A stretch of DNA of 35,114 nucleotides from Nocardia carnea (GTDB lineage Bacteria; Actinomycetota; Actinomycetes; Mycobacteriales; Mycobacteriaceae): contig NZ_JARWPM010000163.1 of NCBI RefSeq assembly GCF_029869215.1, forward strand, positions 1-35,114. Reading direction: 5' to 3'. A program made the position numbers and the translations under genes. This document shows, piece by piece, positions 22,071 through 30,149 of the stretch; the first letter of the stretch is position 1; each line of letters opens with the position of its first letter. The notes beneath the pieces are model-generated. The model saw only the letters and a program-made list of their open reading frames with translations, ran no database searches and was not told where the DNA came from.

Positions 22071-22152
22071 GCAGTACGCTGAAATCTGCCCATACGTAGA
22101 TATGCGCATCAAGGCATCCATCCGGTCGAGCCGGAAAAGCTGAGGAAAGGCA

Positions 22153-22404
22153 ATGCCCGGACGCGCCGAGGGCTCAGGAATGCCAGGCGGCACCCGGGAC
22201 CGCCGGGACGGTGTCCGACTCGCCGTCGTGGTAACCGGTCGGCGTGGCTTCCGCGTGACCATCCTCCTCACCGGATGGCGCAGCCTGGTCCGTGAGTCGC
22301 CTCGTACCGGGCCGGAGCGCGGTTCGTCCGGTTCCGCGGAGTGGTTCAGGAAGCCGGCTGCTGTGTGGTGGCGACCTCGAGCACGCCCGCGAACCACGGG
22401 CTGA
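22153..22404 (+). CDS. Doubtful small ORF overlapping the idi 3' end
   Basis: An 83-codon ORF with a good ribosome-binding site (GAGGAAAGG, 22141-22149). It encodes an Arg-rich product with one moderately hydrophobic stretch (LAVVVTGRRGFRVTILLTG). It runs tail-to-tail 59 bases into idi, and the last third reads like antisense of that gene. The start context is the only positive evidence. Confidence 0.22.
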   Translation: MPGRAEGSGMPGGTRDRRDGVRLAVVVTGRRGFRVTILLTGWRSLVRESPRTGPERGSSGSAEWFRKPAAVWWRPRARPRTTG

Positions 22405-22924
22405 ACTCGTCCGGTTCCTCCTGTAGCCGCCGGCGCAGCTCGTCCGGCCGCATCCAGCGGTAAGCGGCGACCTCGGCGGGGTCGGGTTCCGGAGCGACGT
22501 CGTCGAGCGACCCCACCAGCACGTGATCCCATTCGTGTTCGACGTACCCGGTGCGCGGATCCTCGGCGCGATACCGGTAGACCCCGACCTCGGTGAGCGC
22601 GACCCGCAGCCCCATTTCCTCGGCCAGCCGGATACCGGCGGCCTCGGTCACCGTTTGCCCCGGTGCCGGATGGCCGCAGCAGGTGTTCGACCATCGCGCG
22701 GGGAACCGCGTCTTCCCGGAGGCGCGCTGTTGCAGCAGTGTCTGCCCGGCGCTGTCGAAGATCAGCACCGAGAAGGCCCGATGCGGCGCCCCCGGCGCCC
22801 GATGCGCCTCGGCGACCGCACACGAACCGACGGTGTTACCGGCCGCGTCCACCAATTCCACGGGCAGCGACTCCCGGTCGGGGGCGGGGCGCCCGGGCCT
22901 CGGGATACTGGTCGGATCGGTCAC
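22346..22924 (-). CDS. idi: Isopentenyl-diphosphate isomerase, type I
   Basis: A 192-residue Nudix-fold enzyme interconverting IPP and DMAPP, which supplies polyprenyl carriers and menaquinone. The active-site cysteine (Cys83 in TCCGHP) and the glutamates of VEHEWDH (Glu129, Glu131 by alignment with the E. coli enzyme) are present, as is FPARWSNTCCGHPAPGQ. It starts at a GTG just inside the divergent region; GTG 22933 is an alternative. The mostly disordered N-terminal 18 residues are a small extension. Confidence 0.9.
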   Translation of the reverse strand: MTDPTSIPRPGRPAPDRESLPVELVDAAGNTVGSCAVAEAHRAPGAPHRAFSVLIFDSAGQTLLQQRASGKTRFPARWSNTCCGHPAPGQTVTEAAGIRLAEEMGLRVALTEVGVYRYRAEDPRTGYVEHEWDHVLVGSLDDVAPEPDPAEVAAYRWMRPDELRRRLQEEPDEFSPWFAGVLEVATTQQPAS

Positions 22925-23037
22925 GATCACCACCCTAATCGGCGCGGGCGTGCGGTTCCGCCGAGGTGACGGGTACATGATGTAGATGTCACAACGGGCG
23001 GTCGGCCCGGCGTGCGATATGGCAGGGTTTGGTGCAT

Positions 23038-23056
23038 ACCTCATGGTTTGTGAGGT
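23038..23056. promoter_or_regulatory. Inverted repeat upstream of the hydrolase/ligase gene
   Basis: ACCTCA-N7-TGAGGT lies 34 nt before the GTG of the large gene and 114 nt before idi on the other strand. It is a candidate operator for an unidentified regulator. The flanking CATACC could be a -10. Confidence 0.35.
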
Positions 23057-23089
23057 GGACCATGCCGCGGGCAGGGCTGGGAGTGGAAC

Positions 23090-26032
23090 GTGAAGTTGAG
23101 TGTGCGAGGTTTGATGGGTTCGGCGCAGCGGGTGATGGCCACCGCGCAGAACGGTCTGGAAGTCATCCGCTTCGGCGGGCTCGGCCGCGATACCGACTCC
23201 TCGCCGTTCGATATCGCCGAGCGCCGTCCCATGTACCGGCTGCGGCACTACTTTCCCGCCGAGACGGCGGGCGGCCCGGTGGTACTGCTGGTCCCGCCGC
23301 TGATGGTCAGCGCCGATATCTGGGACGTCAACGGCGACGACGGTGCCGTGGGGATGCTGCACCGCGCCGGAATCGATTGCTGGGTGATCGATTTCGGTTC
23401 GCCGTCGACGGAAGAGGGCGGCTGGCAGCGGGACCTGGCCGATCACGTGCTGGCCGTGCACAGCGCCATCGACACCGTGTGCGCGGAAACCGGCCGCACC
23501 GTGCACCTCATGGGTTATTCGCAGGGCGGGATGTTCGCGTACCAGGCCGCCGCGTTCCGCGCGGGCAAGGGAATCGCGAGCATCGTGACCTTCGGCAGCC
23601 CGGTCGATATCGTCGCCGGGATGCCGCTCGGGCTCCCGCACGCCGCGGTCACCGATCTGGTGGATTTCGCCGCCGATCACGTGGTGCCCCGGCTGCCGAT
23701 CACCGACCGGATGGTGCGCATCGGATTCCAGCTGCTGGACCCGGTGAAAACCGCGAAGGCCCGGATCGATTTCCTGCGCCAGCTACACGACCGGGAGGCG
23801 TTGCTGCCGAAGGAACGCCAGCGGCGTTTCCTGAGCAACGAGGGTTGGGTCGGTTACGCGGGACCCGCCGCCGCGGATCTGCTGAAACAGTTCGTCGTGC
23901 ACAACCGGATGATGCTCGGCGGTTTCGTCATCCGGGATCAGCCGATCTCGCTGGCCGATCTGAAATGCCCCATCCTGGCCTTCGTCGGGGAGGTCGACGA
24001 AATCGGCCAGCCCGCCGCGGTCCGCGGTATCGTCCGCGCTGCGCCACGCGCGGAGGTCTATGAATCCTGTGTGGTGTCCGGGCATTTCGGGCTGGTCGCG
24101 GGTTCGGTGGCGACCCGCTGCACCTGGCCGCGGGTGCGTGATTGGGTGGGCTGGGTCGAGGGCGGTAACCCGCTGCCGGAGGAGATCGTGCCCATGGCCG
24201 ATCAGGCCCCGGCGGATGCGCCGCGGACCGCGCTGCTGCGGGCGGTGCACACCGCCACGGCGCTGGCCGAGGCCGGTGCGGATGTCGGCCGGGCACTGGA
24301 ACATGTGGCCGCCAATACATTGCGCGGTTCGGTCGGGGTGGTCGAGGGCGCGGCCCGTACGTTGCCCCGGCTGACCCGGCTCGGCATGATCCAATCCGGC
24401 ACCCGCATCTCCATCGGCCGGCTCATGGCCGAACAGGCGCGCCGGGCACCGAACGGCGAATGTTTCCTCTTCGACGACCGGGTGCATACCAACGCGGCGG
24501 TCGACGCCCGGATCGAGAACGTGGTGCGCGGCCTGATCTCGGTCGGGATCCGCCCGGCCACCCGGGTCGGCGTGGTGATGGAAACCCGGCCCAGTGCCCT
24601 GGTGACCCTCGCCGCCCTGTCCCGGATCGGGGCGGTCGCGGTCCTGCTGGCCCCGGAAAGCGATCTGACCAGCGCACTGGATCAGACCGGGACGGTGATC
24701 CTGGTGTCCGACCCGGAGAACGTGCGGCACGCCGTCGCGACCGGTGCCCGGGTGCTCGTGCTCGGCGGCGGCGATTCCCGCGGCCTGGCCGTCCCCGACG
24801 GCACCGACCTCGTGGACCTGGAACAGATCGACCCCCAGCGGGTGCGGCTACCGGGCTGGTACCGCCCGGACCCCGGGCGGGCCCGGGAACTGGCCTTCAT
24901 CCTGGTGTCGGGAACCGGCGACCGGCTGGATATCAAGTACATCACCAACCACCGCTGGGCGCTCTCGGCCTTCGGAACGGCGTCGGCGGCGGACCTGGAC
25001 CACAAGGACACGGTGTACTGCCTGGCCCCGCTGCATCATTCGTCCGGTCTGCTGGTGAGCCTCGGCGGCGCCATCGCCGGCGGTAGCCGGATCGCGCTGG
25101 CCCGGTCGCTGGATCCGGCGCGCTTCGCCGAGGAAGTGCACCGGTACGGGGTCACGGTCGTGACCTACACCTGGACGATGCTGCGCGATATCCTCGACGC
25201 CGAGGTCTTCCCGGCCGGATATCCGCATCCGATCCGGCTGTTCATCGGATCCGGGATGCCCGCCGGATTGTGGCGGCGCACGATGGAACAGTTCGCCCCC
25301 GCGCGGGTACTCGAGTTCTACGCCTCCATCGAGGGCGATGTGGTGCTGGCGAATGTGCCCGGGGTGAAGTTCGGCTGCAAGGGCCGCCCGGTGCCGGGCA
25401 CGGCGCGGGTCGAACTCGTGGCGTTCGATCCGGTGACCGGGCAGGTCATGGTCGACGACAACGGGTACGCCCGGCGGTGCGCGGACAACGAGGTGGGCCT
25501 GCTGATCGGTTCGGCGGGCGCCGGGGTCGACCTGTCCCGCGGCGGCTTACGCGGTGTGTTCGAACCGGAGGATTCCTGGTTGCCCACCGAGAACCTGTTC
25601 CGCCGCGACAGCGAGGGCGACTACTGGCTGGTCGACCGGATCGATACGGTGATCCGCACCCGCCGGGGCCCGGTGTTCACCCAGCCCATCGTGGATGTGC
25701 TCAACGATATCGCCGCGGTCGATATGGAAGTCGCCTACGCCCTACCGGCGCGGGACCGCATCCTGGCGGTCGCGGCGGTGAGCGTACGCCCGGGTTTCGA
25801 ACTCACCGCCGACGATATGACCGAGGCGCTACGGTCGCTGCCGCCGGTACAGCGGCCGGATCTGGTCTACGTGGTCGACGATATTCCGCGCAGCCCGTCG
25901 TTCCGTCCGTCGGCGCATGCGGTACGGGAAGCCCATACGCCCCGGCCCGGGCCCGGAACCTGGTGGTACAACCCGGATTCCGAGTCCTACGAGGATCTGG
26001 CCGACGTCGGGTCGCTGGGCCTGCTCACCTGA
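23090..26032 (+). CDS. Bifunctional alpha/beta-hydrolase + acyl-CoA synthetase-like protein (Rv1683-like)
   Basis: A 980-residue, two-part protein. Residues 1-370 are a PhaC-like alpha/beta hydrolase with Ser144 in GYSQGG, Asp303 in GEVDEIGQP and His332 in SGHFG. Residues from about 430 are an acyl-adenylate/CoA ligase-like domain: LVSGTGDRLDIKYITNHRWAL, LEFYASIEGDV, GDYWLVDRIDTVIRTRRG. In the second half the P-loop is degenerate, the usual TGD of motif A7 reads TEN, and no lysine is seen where the catalytic A10 lysine is expected (PRSPSFRPSAHAVR). It resembles M. tuberculosis Rv1683, annotated as a possible synthase/lipase of lipid storage, and keeps that genomic position. GTG 23090 is used; ATG 23114 is possible. 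Confidence 0.85.
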   Translation: MKLSVRGLMGSAQRVMATAQNGLEVIRFGGLGRDTDSSPFDIAERRPMYRLRHYFPAETAGGPVVLLVPPLMVSADIWDVNGDDGAVGMLHRAGIDCWVIDFGSPSTEEGGWQRDLADHVLAVHSAIDTVCAETGRTVHLMGYSQGGMFAYQAAAFRAGKGIASIVTFGSPVDIVAGMPLGLPHAAVTDLVDFAADHVVPRLPITDRMVRIGFQLLDPVKTAKARIDFLRQLHDREALLPKERQRRFLSNEGWVGYAGPAAADLLKQFVVHNRMMLGGFVIRDQPISLADLKCPILAFVGEVDEIGQPAAVRGIVRAAPRAEVYESCVVSGHFGLVAGSVATRCTWPRVRDWVGWVEGGNPLPEEIVPMADQAPADAPRTALLRAVHTATALAEAGADVGRALEHVAANTLRGSVGVVEGAARTLPRLTRLGMIQSGTRISIGRLMAEQARRAPNGECFLFDDRVHTNAAVDARIENVVRGLISVGIRPATRVGVVMETRPSALVTLAALSRIGAVAVLLAPESDLTSALDQTGTVILVSDPENVRHAVATGARVLVLGGGDSRGLAVPDGTDLVDLEQIDPQRVRLPGWYRPDPGRARELAFILVSGTGDRLDIKYITNHRWALSAFGTASAADLDHKDTVYCLAPLHHSSGLLVSLGGAIAGGSRIALARSLDPARFAEEVHRYGVTVVTYTWTMLRDILDAEVFPAGYPHPIRLFIGSGMPAGLWRRTMEQFAPARVLEFYASIEGDVVLANVPGVKFGCKGRPVPGTARVELVAFDPVTGQVMVDDNGYARRCADNEVGLLIGSAGAGVDLSRGGLRGVFEPEDSWLPTENLFRRDSEGDYWLVDRIDTVIRTRRGPVFTQPIVDVLNDIAAVDMEVAYALPARDRILAVAAVSVRPGFELTADDMTEALRSLPPVQRPDLVYVVDDIPRSPSFRPSAHAVREAHTPRPGPGTWWYNPDSESYEDLADVGSLGLLT

Positions 26033-26035
26033 GCG

Positions 26036-26052
26036 CCCGGCACCGTGCCGGG
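26036..26052. terminator. Bidirectional terminator in a 22-nt convergent gap
   Basis: CCCGGCA-CCG-TGCCGGG is a perfect 7-bp stem between the stops of the hydrolase/ligase and the aminotransferase. It would serve both strands. Confidence 0.55.
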
Positions 26053-26054
26053 GC

Positions 26055-27551
26055 TCAGCAGCGGAATTCGGTGACGGCCTCGAGTACCCGGTCGAGCTGG
26101 CCCCGGGTGAGCGTCGGCCACAGCGGAAGTCGTACGAGGGTCGCCGCGAAATCGGCACTGCGGGTGCACGGCACCGGGGTGCGGCCGTACTTGAGTCCCG
26201 CGGCACTGGAATCCAGCGGTACGTAGTGGAACGGCGCCACGATGCCGCGCGCGGCGAGATGCCGGATGAATTCGTCGCGGGTTTCCTCGCCGGGCATACG
26301 CAGATAGAACAAATGCGCGGTATGCCGCCGATCCGGCGGAACGGTCATCGGTACGACGCCCTGCGCCGCTGCCCACGACGCCAGCCCGGCCGCATAGGTG
26401 TGCCACACCCGGTGCCTGGCCCGCTGGATCGTATGGAACTCGGCGAGCTGCGCGTCGAGCACCGCGGCGTTCAGCTCACTGGGCAGATAGCTGGATCCGA
26501 TGTCCTGCCAGGAGTACTTGTCCACCTGACCACGCAGGAACCGCGCCCGATCGGTGCCCTTCTCCCGGATAACTTCCGCCCGGCCCATCAGGATGTCGTC
26601 GGAGAGCAGCAGGGCGCCGCCCTCACCGCAGTGCACGTTCTTGGTGTCGTGGAAACTCTGCGTACCCAGCGTGCCGAGGGTGCCCAACGGCCGGCCCCGC
26701 CAGGTACCGCCCAGGCCGTGCGCGTTGTCCTCCACGATCGCCAGGCCGTGACCACGGGCGAGCTTGCCCAGCGCGTCCATATCCGCCGCGACCCCGCCGT
26801 AGTGCAGTACCACGAGCGCCTTGGTGTGATCGGTGATCGCCGCCGCGGCCGCCGCCGGGTCGATATTGCCGGTGGCGCTGTCGATATCGACGAAAACACA
26901 GGTCGCCCCGTGCACCGCAAAGGCGGCGGCGGTGGAGGTGAAGGCGAAACTCGGCACGATCACCTCGTCGCCCGGACCGAGTTCCAGCAGCAGCGCCGCC
27001 AGTTCCAGCGCGTGCGTGCACGACGTGGTGAGCAGCACATGCGGTGCCCCGGTGATCTCGGCCAGTTTCGCGGTCGCTGCCGCGGTGAACGGGCCGTCGC
27101 CGTGGCAGTGGTCGGATTCCAGGACAGCGGTCACATTGGCCAGTTCCCGGGCCGCCCGGTACGGCCGGCTGAAAATGATCCTTTCGCGCGCCGCGTCGTT
27201 CCCGCGAAGAGACGGGTGCCCGGCGTTTTCGTGCCGTGCGGCCGCCTCCGATACCGACCCGCTCCCGCTGTGTCCACCGCGGACCAGCACGGACCCTGCG
27301 TCACGCGGCGCCACCTCCTGCGGGCCGGGCGTGCTCCGGCTGTGTCCGTCGTGGGCGGGGAGTTCTGCGTGTGTGTACTGTGCTGCGGCCTGCGGGCCGG
27401 GCCTGCTCTCGCTGTGTCCGTCGTGGGCGGGGAGTTCTGCGTGTGTGTACTGTGCTGCGGCCTCCGGGTCTGCCCCGCTCCTGCTCTGCCCGTCGAAGAG
27501 GGGAGGGGGGCCCGCGGGGTGACGCTGCGCTACCTCAGGGCCCGCGCTCAT
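26055..27551 (-). CDS. dTDP-4-amino-4,6-dideoxyhexose transaminase (RffA/WecE/DegT family) with repeat-bearing N-terminus
   Basis: A 498-residue protein. Residues 117-498 are a PLP sugar aminotransferase: LLTTSCTHALELAALLL, Asp275 in IVEDNAHGLGG and the PLP lysine Lys304 in SFHDTKNVHCGEGGALL. RffA/WecE enzymes aminate dTDP-4-keto-6-deoxyglucose at C4. Residues 20-116 are four imperfect 24-residue repeats (type DGHSxSxPGPQAAAQYTHAELPAH), not part of the family; WecE starts near residue 124. ATG 27551 overlaps the glycosyltransferase stop (ATGA), which supports translation through the repeats. It acts with the upstream GT2 and probably the GtrA protein. The exact sugar is unknown. Confidence 0.82.
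   Translation of the reverse strand: MSAGPEVAQRHPAGPPPLFDGQSRSGADPEAAAQYTHAELPAHDGHSESRPGPQAAAQYTHAELPAHDGHSRSTPGPQEVAPRDAGSVLVRGGHSGSGSVSEAAARHENAGHPSLRGNDAARERIIFSRPYRAARELANVTAVLESDHCHGDGPFTAAATAKLAEITGAPHVLLTTSCTHALELAALLLELGPGDEVIVPSFAFTSTAAAFAVHGATCVFVDIDSATGNIDPAAAAAAITDHTKALVVLHYGGVAADMDALGKLARGHGLAIVEDNAHGLGGTWRGRPLGTLGTLGTQSFHDTKNVHCGEGGALLLSDDILMGRAEVIREKGTDRARFLRGQVDKYSWQDIGSSYLPSELNAAVLDAQLAEFHTIQRARHRVWHTYAAGLASWAAAQGVVPMTVPPDRRHTAHLFYLRMPGEETRDEFIRHLAARGIVAPFHYVPLDSSAAGLKYGRTPVPCTRSADFAATLVRLPLWPTLTRGQLDRVLEAVTEFRC
27204..27494 (-). repeat. 72-bp tandem coding repeats (four units, two nearly identical)
   Basis: Units of 72 bp run in frame in the aminotransferase 5' end: residues 20-43, 44-67, 68-91 and a diverged 92-116. 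Over 27321-27464 two units are almost identical at the DNA level, starting CGGGCCGGG at 27321 and 27393; a shorter degenerate one begins at 27465. The near-identity implies recent expansion, and copy number may vary between strains. Confidence 0.85.
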
Positions 27552-28702
27552 CCGACGGCCGGCTCGGTGCGGGGCCGGGCGCGGGGTCGCGCGGCCTCGG
27601 CCGGTGGGCGGGGAGTGGGCGATTCGATGGTGAGATACAGCGGTTTACCCACCAGAATGTGCAGCACCACGCCGAGGTATTCGGCGATGAGGCCGAGCGA
27701 GAACAGCAGCGCCCCCGAGCACAGCAGAAGCACCACGATAATCGACGCCCACCCCTCGGGGTTGTTGTCCCCGCTGGTCAGCGCGGTGTAGATGATCACC
27801 CCGGCCAGAATCGCGCCGGCCAGCGCCAGGGTGACGCCCAGCAGGCTCACCACCCGCAGGCCGCGAGTCCCGGTGCACAGCACCATCTTCCAGAACAGCG
27901 AGAACAGCCGCCGGTAGTTGTACCCGGATTCGGTGCGGCCCTCGCTGCGCAACCGCACCGGTGTGCTCGCCGTCCGGCCGACCACCCAGGTCAGCGCGAC
28001 ATCGAGATAGGCGCCGTTGGCGGCGACCTCGGCGAGCCGGCGCCCGATATCGCCGCGGATCAGCCGGAAACTCTCGAAGCGAGTGGACGCGGGAAACGCG
28101 AACAGCGTGGCGAGTACGAGTTTCGCTCCGCGCGAGGTGATATTGCGCAGCGGTCCGTGCGGGCGGGTGTTGGTGGGCCGCGAATACACCAGATCGGCGC
28201 GGTCCCGGTAGGCGGTGTCGAGGAATTCGGCGATGCACGCCGGATCGTGTTGCCCGTCCTCGTCCATGGTGACGATCCAGCCGCCCCGCGCCGCGGCCAT
28301 CCCGGCGATAGTCGCGGCGTCCTGACCGTAATTGCGGCTCAACCAGATCACCCGGACCAGCGGATTCTCCCGGGCCAGGCGCTGCAGCACCAGATCGGAG
28401 CGGTCGGGGCCGCAGTCGTGCACCAGGACGATTTCGGTGACGCGGAACCACAGCCCGCCCGGCGTCCTACTGCTGGTGGCGAGTTCGGACAATTCCCGGA
28501 CCAACCCGGTGACGGTCTCCTCCCCCCGGTAGACCGGGACCACCACCGAAACCCCGCACACTCCGGGCGAATCGGTATCCGGTCCGGGACCGGTGGCGGT
28601 CGAACCGGGTAGTAAAGATCCAGGGGCGCGGAGCGGCGCGGAGCCGGTCGTCGTACGGCGGCGGGTATCCGGACCGGAAACAGAGCTGGGCGAAAACGGC
28701 AT
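27548..28702 (-). CDS. Polyprenyl-phosphate glycosyltransferase, GT2 (GtrB/ArnC/PpgS-like)
   Basis: A 384-residue membrane enzyme that would move a sugar from a nucleotide donor to polyprenyl phosphate on the inner face of the membrane. A disordered N-terminus (1-48) precedes a GT-A domain (VSVVVPVYRGEETV; metal site DEDGQHDP at 147-154). Two membrane segments follow (about 285-310 and 318-350), then a Pro/Arg tail. The aminotransferase follows with a 4-nt overlap, so the donor is probably the amino sugar it makes. Mycobacterial PpgS with a GtrA-like partner, which makes polyprenyl-P-galactosamine for arabinogalactan, is a known analogue. Confidence 0.85.
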   Translation of the reverse strand: MPFSPSSVSGPDTRRRTTTGSAPLRAPGSLLPGSTATGPGPDTDSPGVCGVSVVVPVYRGEETVTGLVRELSELATSSRTPGGLWFRVTEIVLVHDCGPDRSDLVLQRLARENPLVRVIWLSRNYGQDAATIAGMAAARGGWIVTMDEDGQHDPACIAEFLDTAYRDRADLVYSRPTNTRPHGPLRNITSRGAKLVLATLFAFPASTRFESFRLIRGDIGRRLAEVAANGAYLDVALTWVVGRTASTPVRLRSEGRTESGYNYRRLFSLFWKMVLCTGTRGLRVVSLLGVTLALAGAILAGVIIYTALTSGDNNPEGWASIIVVLLLCSGALLFSLGLIAEYLGVVLHILVGKPLYLTIESPTPRPPAEAARPRARPRTEPAVG

Positions 28703-28852
28703 TGGCGAGATCGACTTTCGACGGAGGATAACGCGTGCCGGGTCTCGATGACGCTGGTGAGCCCGAGAAATGCGAACTCTAGCAGGTGTAGTGGGCGCTG
28801 TGCGGGTAGATCGGGTGTGCGTCGTTGCGGTTGTTCACCGGCGCGGGCACGG
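28703..28852. promoter_or_regulatory. Control region of the sugar cassette
   Basis: These 150 bases lie upstream of the leftward GT2 gene. On the + strand TTGTTC (28831-28836) is 16 bp before TAGGGT (28853-28858), a good -35/-10 pair pointing right, toward GtrA. On the - strand, a 23-codon ORF (28779-28850, VPAPVNNRNDAHPIYPHSAH...) has strikingly G/C-ending codons; it may be the remaining tail of a lost gene. Neither is proven. Confidence 0.35.
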
Positions 28853-28867
28853 TAGGGTGTGGAACCC

Positions 28868-29233
28868 ATGGCGTACGGTCGAGCCGATGGTCACCGAGAT
28901 GCGCTCGGAGGGGGTCCGGTGTGCGCCGCGGTGGCGTTCGCCGCCTACTCGGCGGGGCCATCGGCGAATTCCCGGCATTCCCGAACCGGCGACACCGTGT
29001 CCGGGTATGCGCCGTCGCGGGTGATGGACGGGCGATGCCGGTGGGACGGAAGGTTCCCGGTGCCGCTGCCCGGGCGCCGCCCGCAGGACAGCAGCTTCGC
29101 GATCGGCGAGGCCGGTCCGCGCGCCCCGGTACAGCTGCCGATCGAGAGGGCGACGAACAGTTTCGCGGTAGGGGACACCCGCCCCGGCAACCCACGGCAT
29201 CCAGATACGCATCGCGCGCAGGTGCGGAGATGA
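28868..29233 (+). CDS. Possible 121-residue protein of unknown function
   Basis: The ORF starts ATG 9 nt after TAGGGT, so it could be a leaderless gene. It begins MAYGRADGHRDALGGG and includes SSFAIGEAGPRAPVQLP and ATNSFAVGDTRPGN. Third positions are G/C-rich, but another frame on the opposite strand (28945-29172) is similarly G/C-rich, so coding is uncertain. It ends 91 nt before gtrA. If it is not a gene, the GtrA transcript has a 460-nt leader or another promoter. Confidence 0.28.
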   Translation: MAYGRADGHRDALGGGPVCAAVAFAAYSAGPSANSRHSRTGDTVSGYAPSRVMDGRCRWDGRFPVPLPGRRPQDSSFAIGEAGPRAPVQLPIERATNSFAVGDTRPGNPRHPDTHRAQVRR

Positions 29234-29324
29234 ATCCGGACTCGGGGCGGCGGAAGGCCCGTCCGTCGTGGTCGCTGGCTACGCTGCGCAGACAGCCCAC
29301 GCGCGAACGGACCGGAAGGCCTGT

Positions 29325-29819
29325 ATGCCGACCATGACCAGTAAAACCACCGGCACTCCGGACACCACGCCGGCTGGTGGATGTCTCGCGGCCGGAACAC
29401 CCCCGACCGACTCCGGGCTCCTGCTGCGACTGGTCCGCCGGCAGGAAGTCGCGTTCGCGATCGTCGGTGCCGTCAACACCGTCATGGGCATCGTTCTCAC
29501 CGTGGCCTGGCTCACCGTCCTGGGTGATTCCGTGCCGCCGTCGGCCGGCGTCGCCGCCGCCTATCTCACGGGTATCGGTATCGCGTTCGTCCTGCACCGC
29601 CGGCTGGTGTTCCGGGTCCACGGGCGGATCATCCGCGATTTCCTCGGGTTCGCCGCCGTGAACTGCGGGGGTCTGGTCGCCAACGCACTACTGCTGGAAG
29701 TCGCGGTCGGTCTGTTCGGTTTCCCGCGAGCGCCGTCCGCGGTGGTGGTCATGGGAGCCGTCGCCGCCGGTACGTTCCTCGGCCACCGGTACATCTCATT
29801 CCGCCGGCCCGTGGTGTGA
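29325..29819 (+). CDS. GtrA-family polyprenyl-phosphate-sugar flippase
   Basis: A 164-residue membrane protein with four hydrophobic segments after a polar 35-residue start: FAIVGAVNTVMGIVLTVAWL, AAAYLTGIGIAFVLHRRLVF, FAAVNCGGLVANALLLEVAV, and VVVMGAVAAGTFLGHRYISF. These are typical of GtrA proteins, thought to flip polyprenyl-linked sugars. GGAAGG at 29313-29318 fits ATG 29325. Its position beside a GT2 and a sugar aminotransferase suggests a pathway producing, loading and flipping one amino sugar for an envelope polymer. The final transferase is not in the window. Confidence 0.85.
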   Translation: MPTMTSKTTGTPDTTPAGGCLAAGTPPTDSGLLLRLVRRQEVAFAIVGAVNTVMGIVLTVAWLTVLGDSVPPSAGVAAAYLTGIGIAFVLHRRLVFRVHGRIIRDFLGFAAVNCGGLVANALLLEVAVGLFGFPRAPSAVVVMGAVAAGTFLGHRYISFRRPVV

Positions 29820-29867
29820 ACCGGAGCCCGGCGGTGCCGGCCGGGGGTCCGGGTACGCTTCACTTCC

Positions 29868-30098
29868 ATGTCGGAGCAAACCATTCTCGACCCAATGCTG
29901 CTGAGCCTGCTGGCCTGTCCGCAGGACAAGGGGCAACTGCACCTGGTCCGCACCGGCGACGGCGCGGACGTGCTGTACAACCCGCGGTTGCGCGTGGCCT
30001 ACCCGATCGACAACGGGATCCCGGTATTGCTTGCCGACGAGGCCCGCACGGTGGACGAGTCCGAGCACGCCGATTTCGCCCGTCAGTTCGGCGAGTAG
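29868..30098 (+). CDS. Trm112-family small protein (Rv1684-like)
   Basis: A 76-residue protein of the Trm112/UPF0434 type: LDPMLLSLLACPQDKGQL and NPRLRVAYPIDNGIPVLLADEAR. In other organisms Trm112 activates methyltransferases of tRNA and translation factors; the bacterial role is less clear. Only one cysteine of a possible zinc site remains. TACGCT (29854-29859) before the ATG and the absence of a ribosome-binding site suggest a leaderless mRNA. Its position next to the Rv1683-like gene and the TetR/ABC genes matches M. tuberculosis, apart from the sugar insert. Confidence 0.88.
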   Translation: MSEQTILDPMLLSLLACPQDKGQLHLVRTGDGADVLYNPRLRVAYPIDNGIPVLLADEARTVDESEHADFARQFGE

Positions 30099-30149
30099 CA
30101 CTGCCCTCAGGGACCCACGCCGATTCGGCGGGTAGCGCTGTCCTCAGGG
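30087..30149. repeat. Pair of 26-bp direct repeats
   Basis: TTCGGCG(A/G)GTAGC(A/G)CTG(C/T)CCTCAGGG occurs at 30087-30112, spanning the Trm112 stop, and at 30124-30149, spanning the TetR stop. It looks like a local duplication in the convergent gap. Confidence 0.7.

Noticed and set aside
27204..27494. CRISPR-like array
   Set aside because: The units are 72 bp, contiguous without spacers, and in frame inside a gene.
25917..27791. 624-codon rightward open frame
   Set aside because: It is the antisense of the aminotransferase and GT2, whose motifs and 4-nt overlap are convincing.
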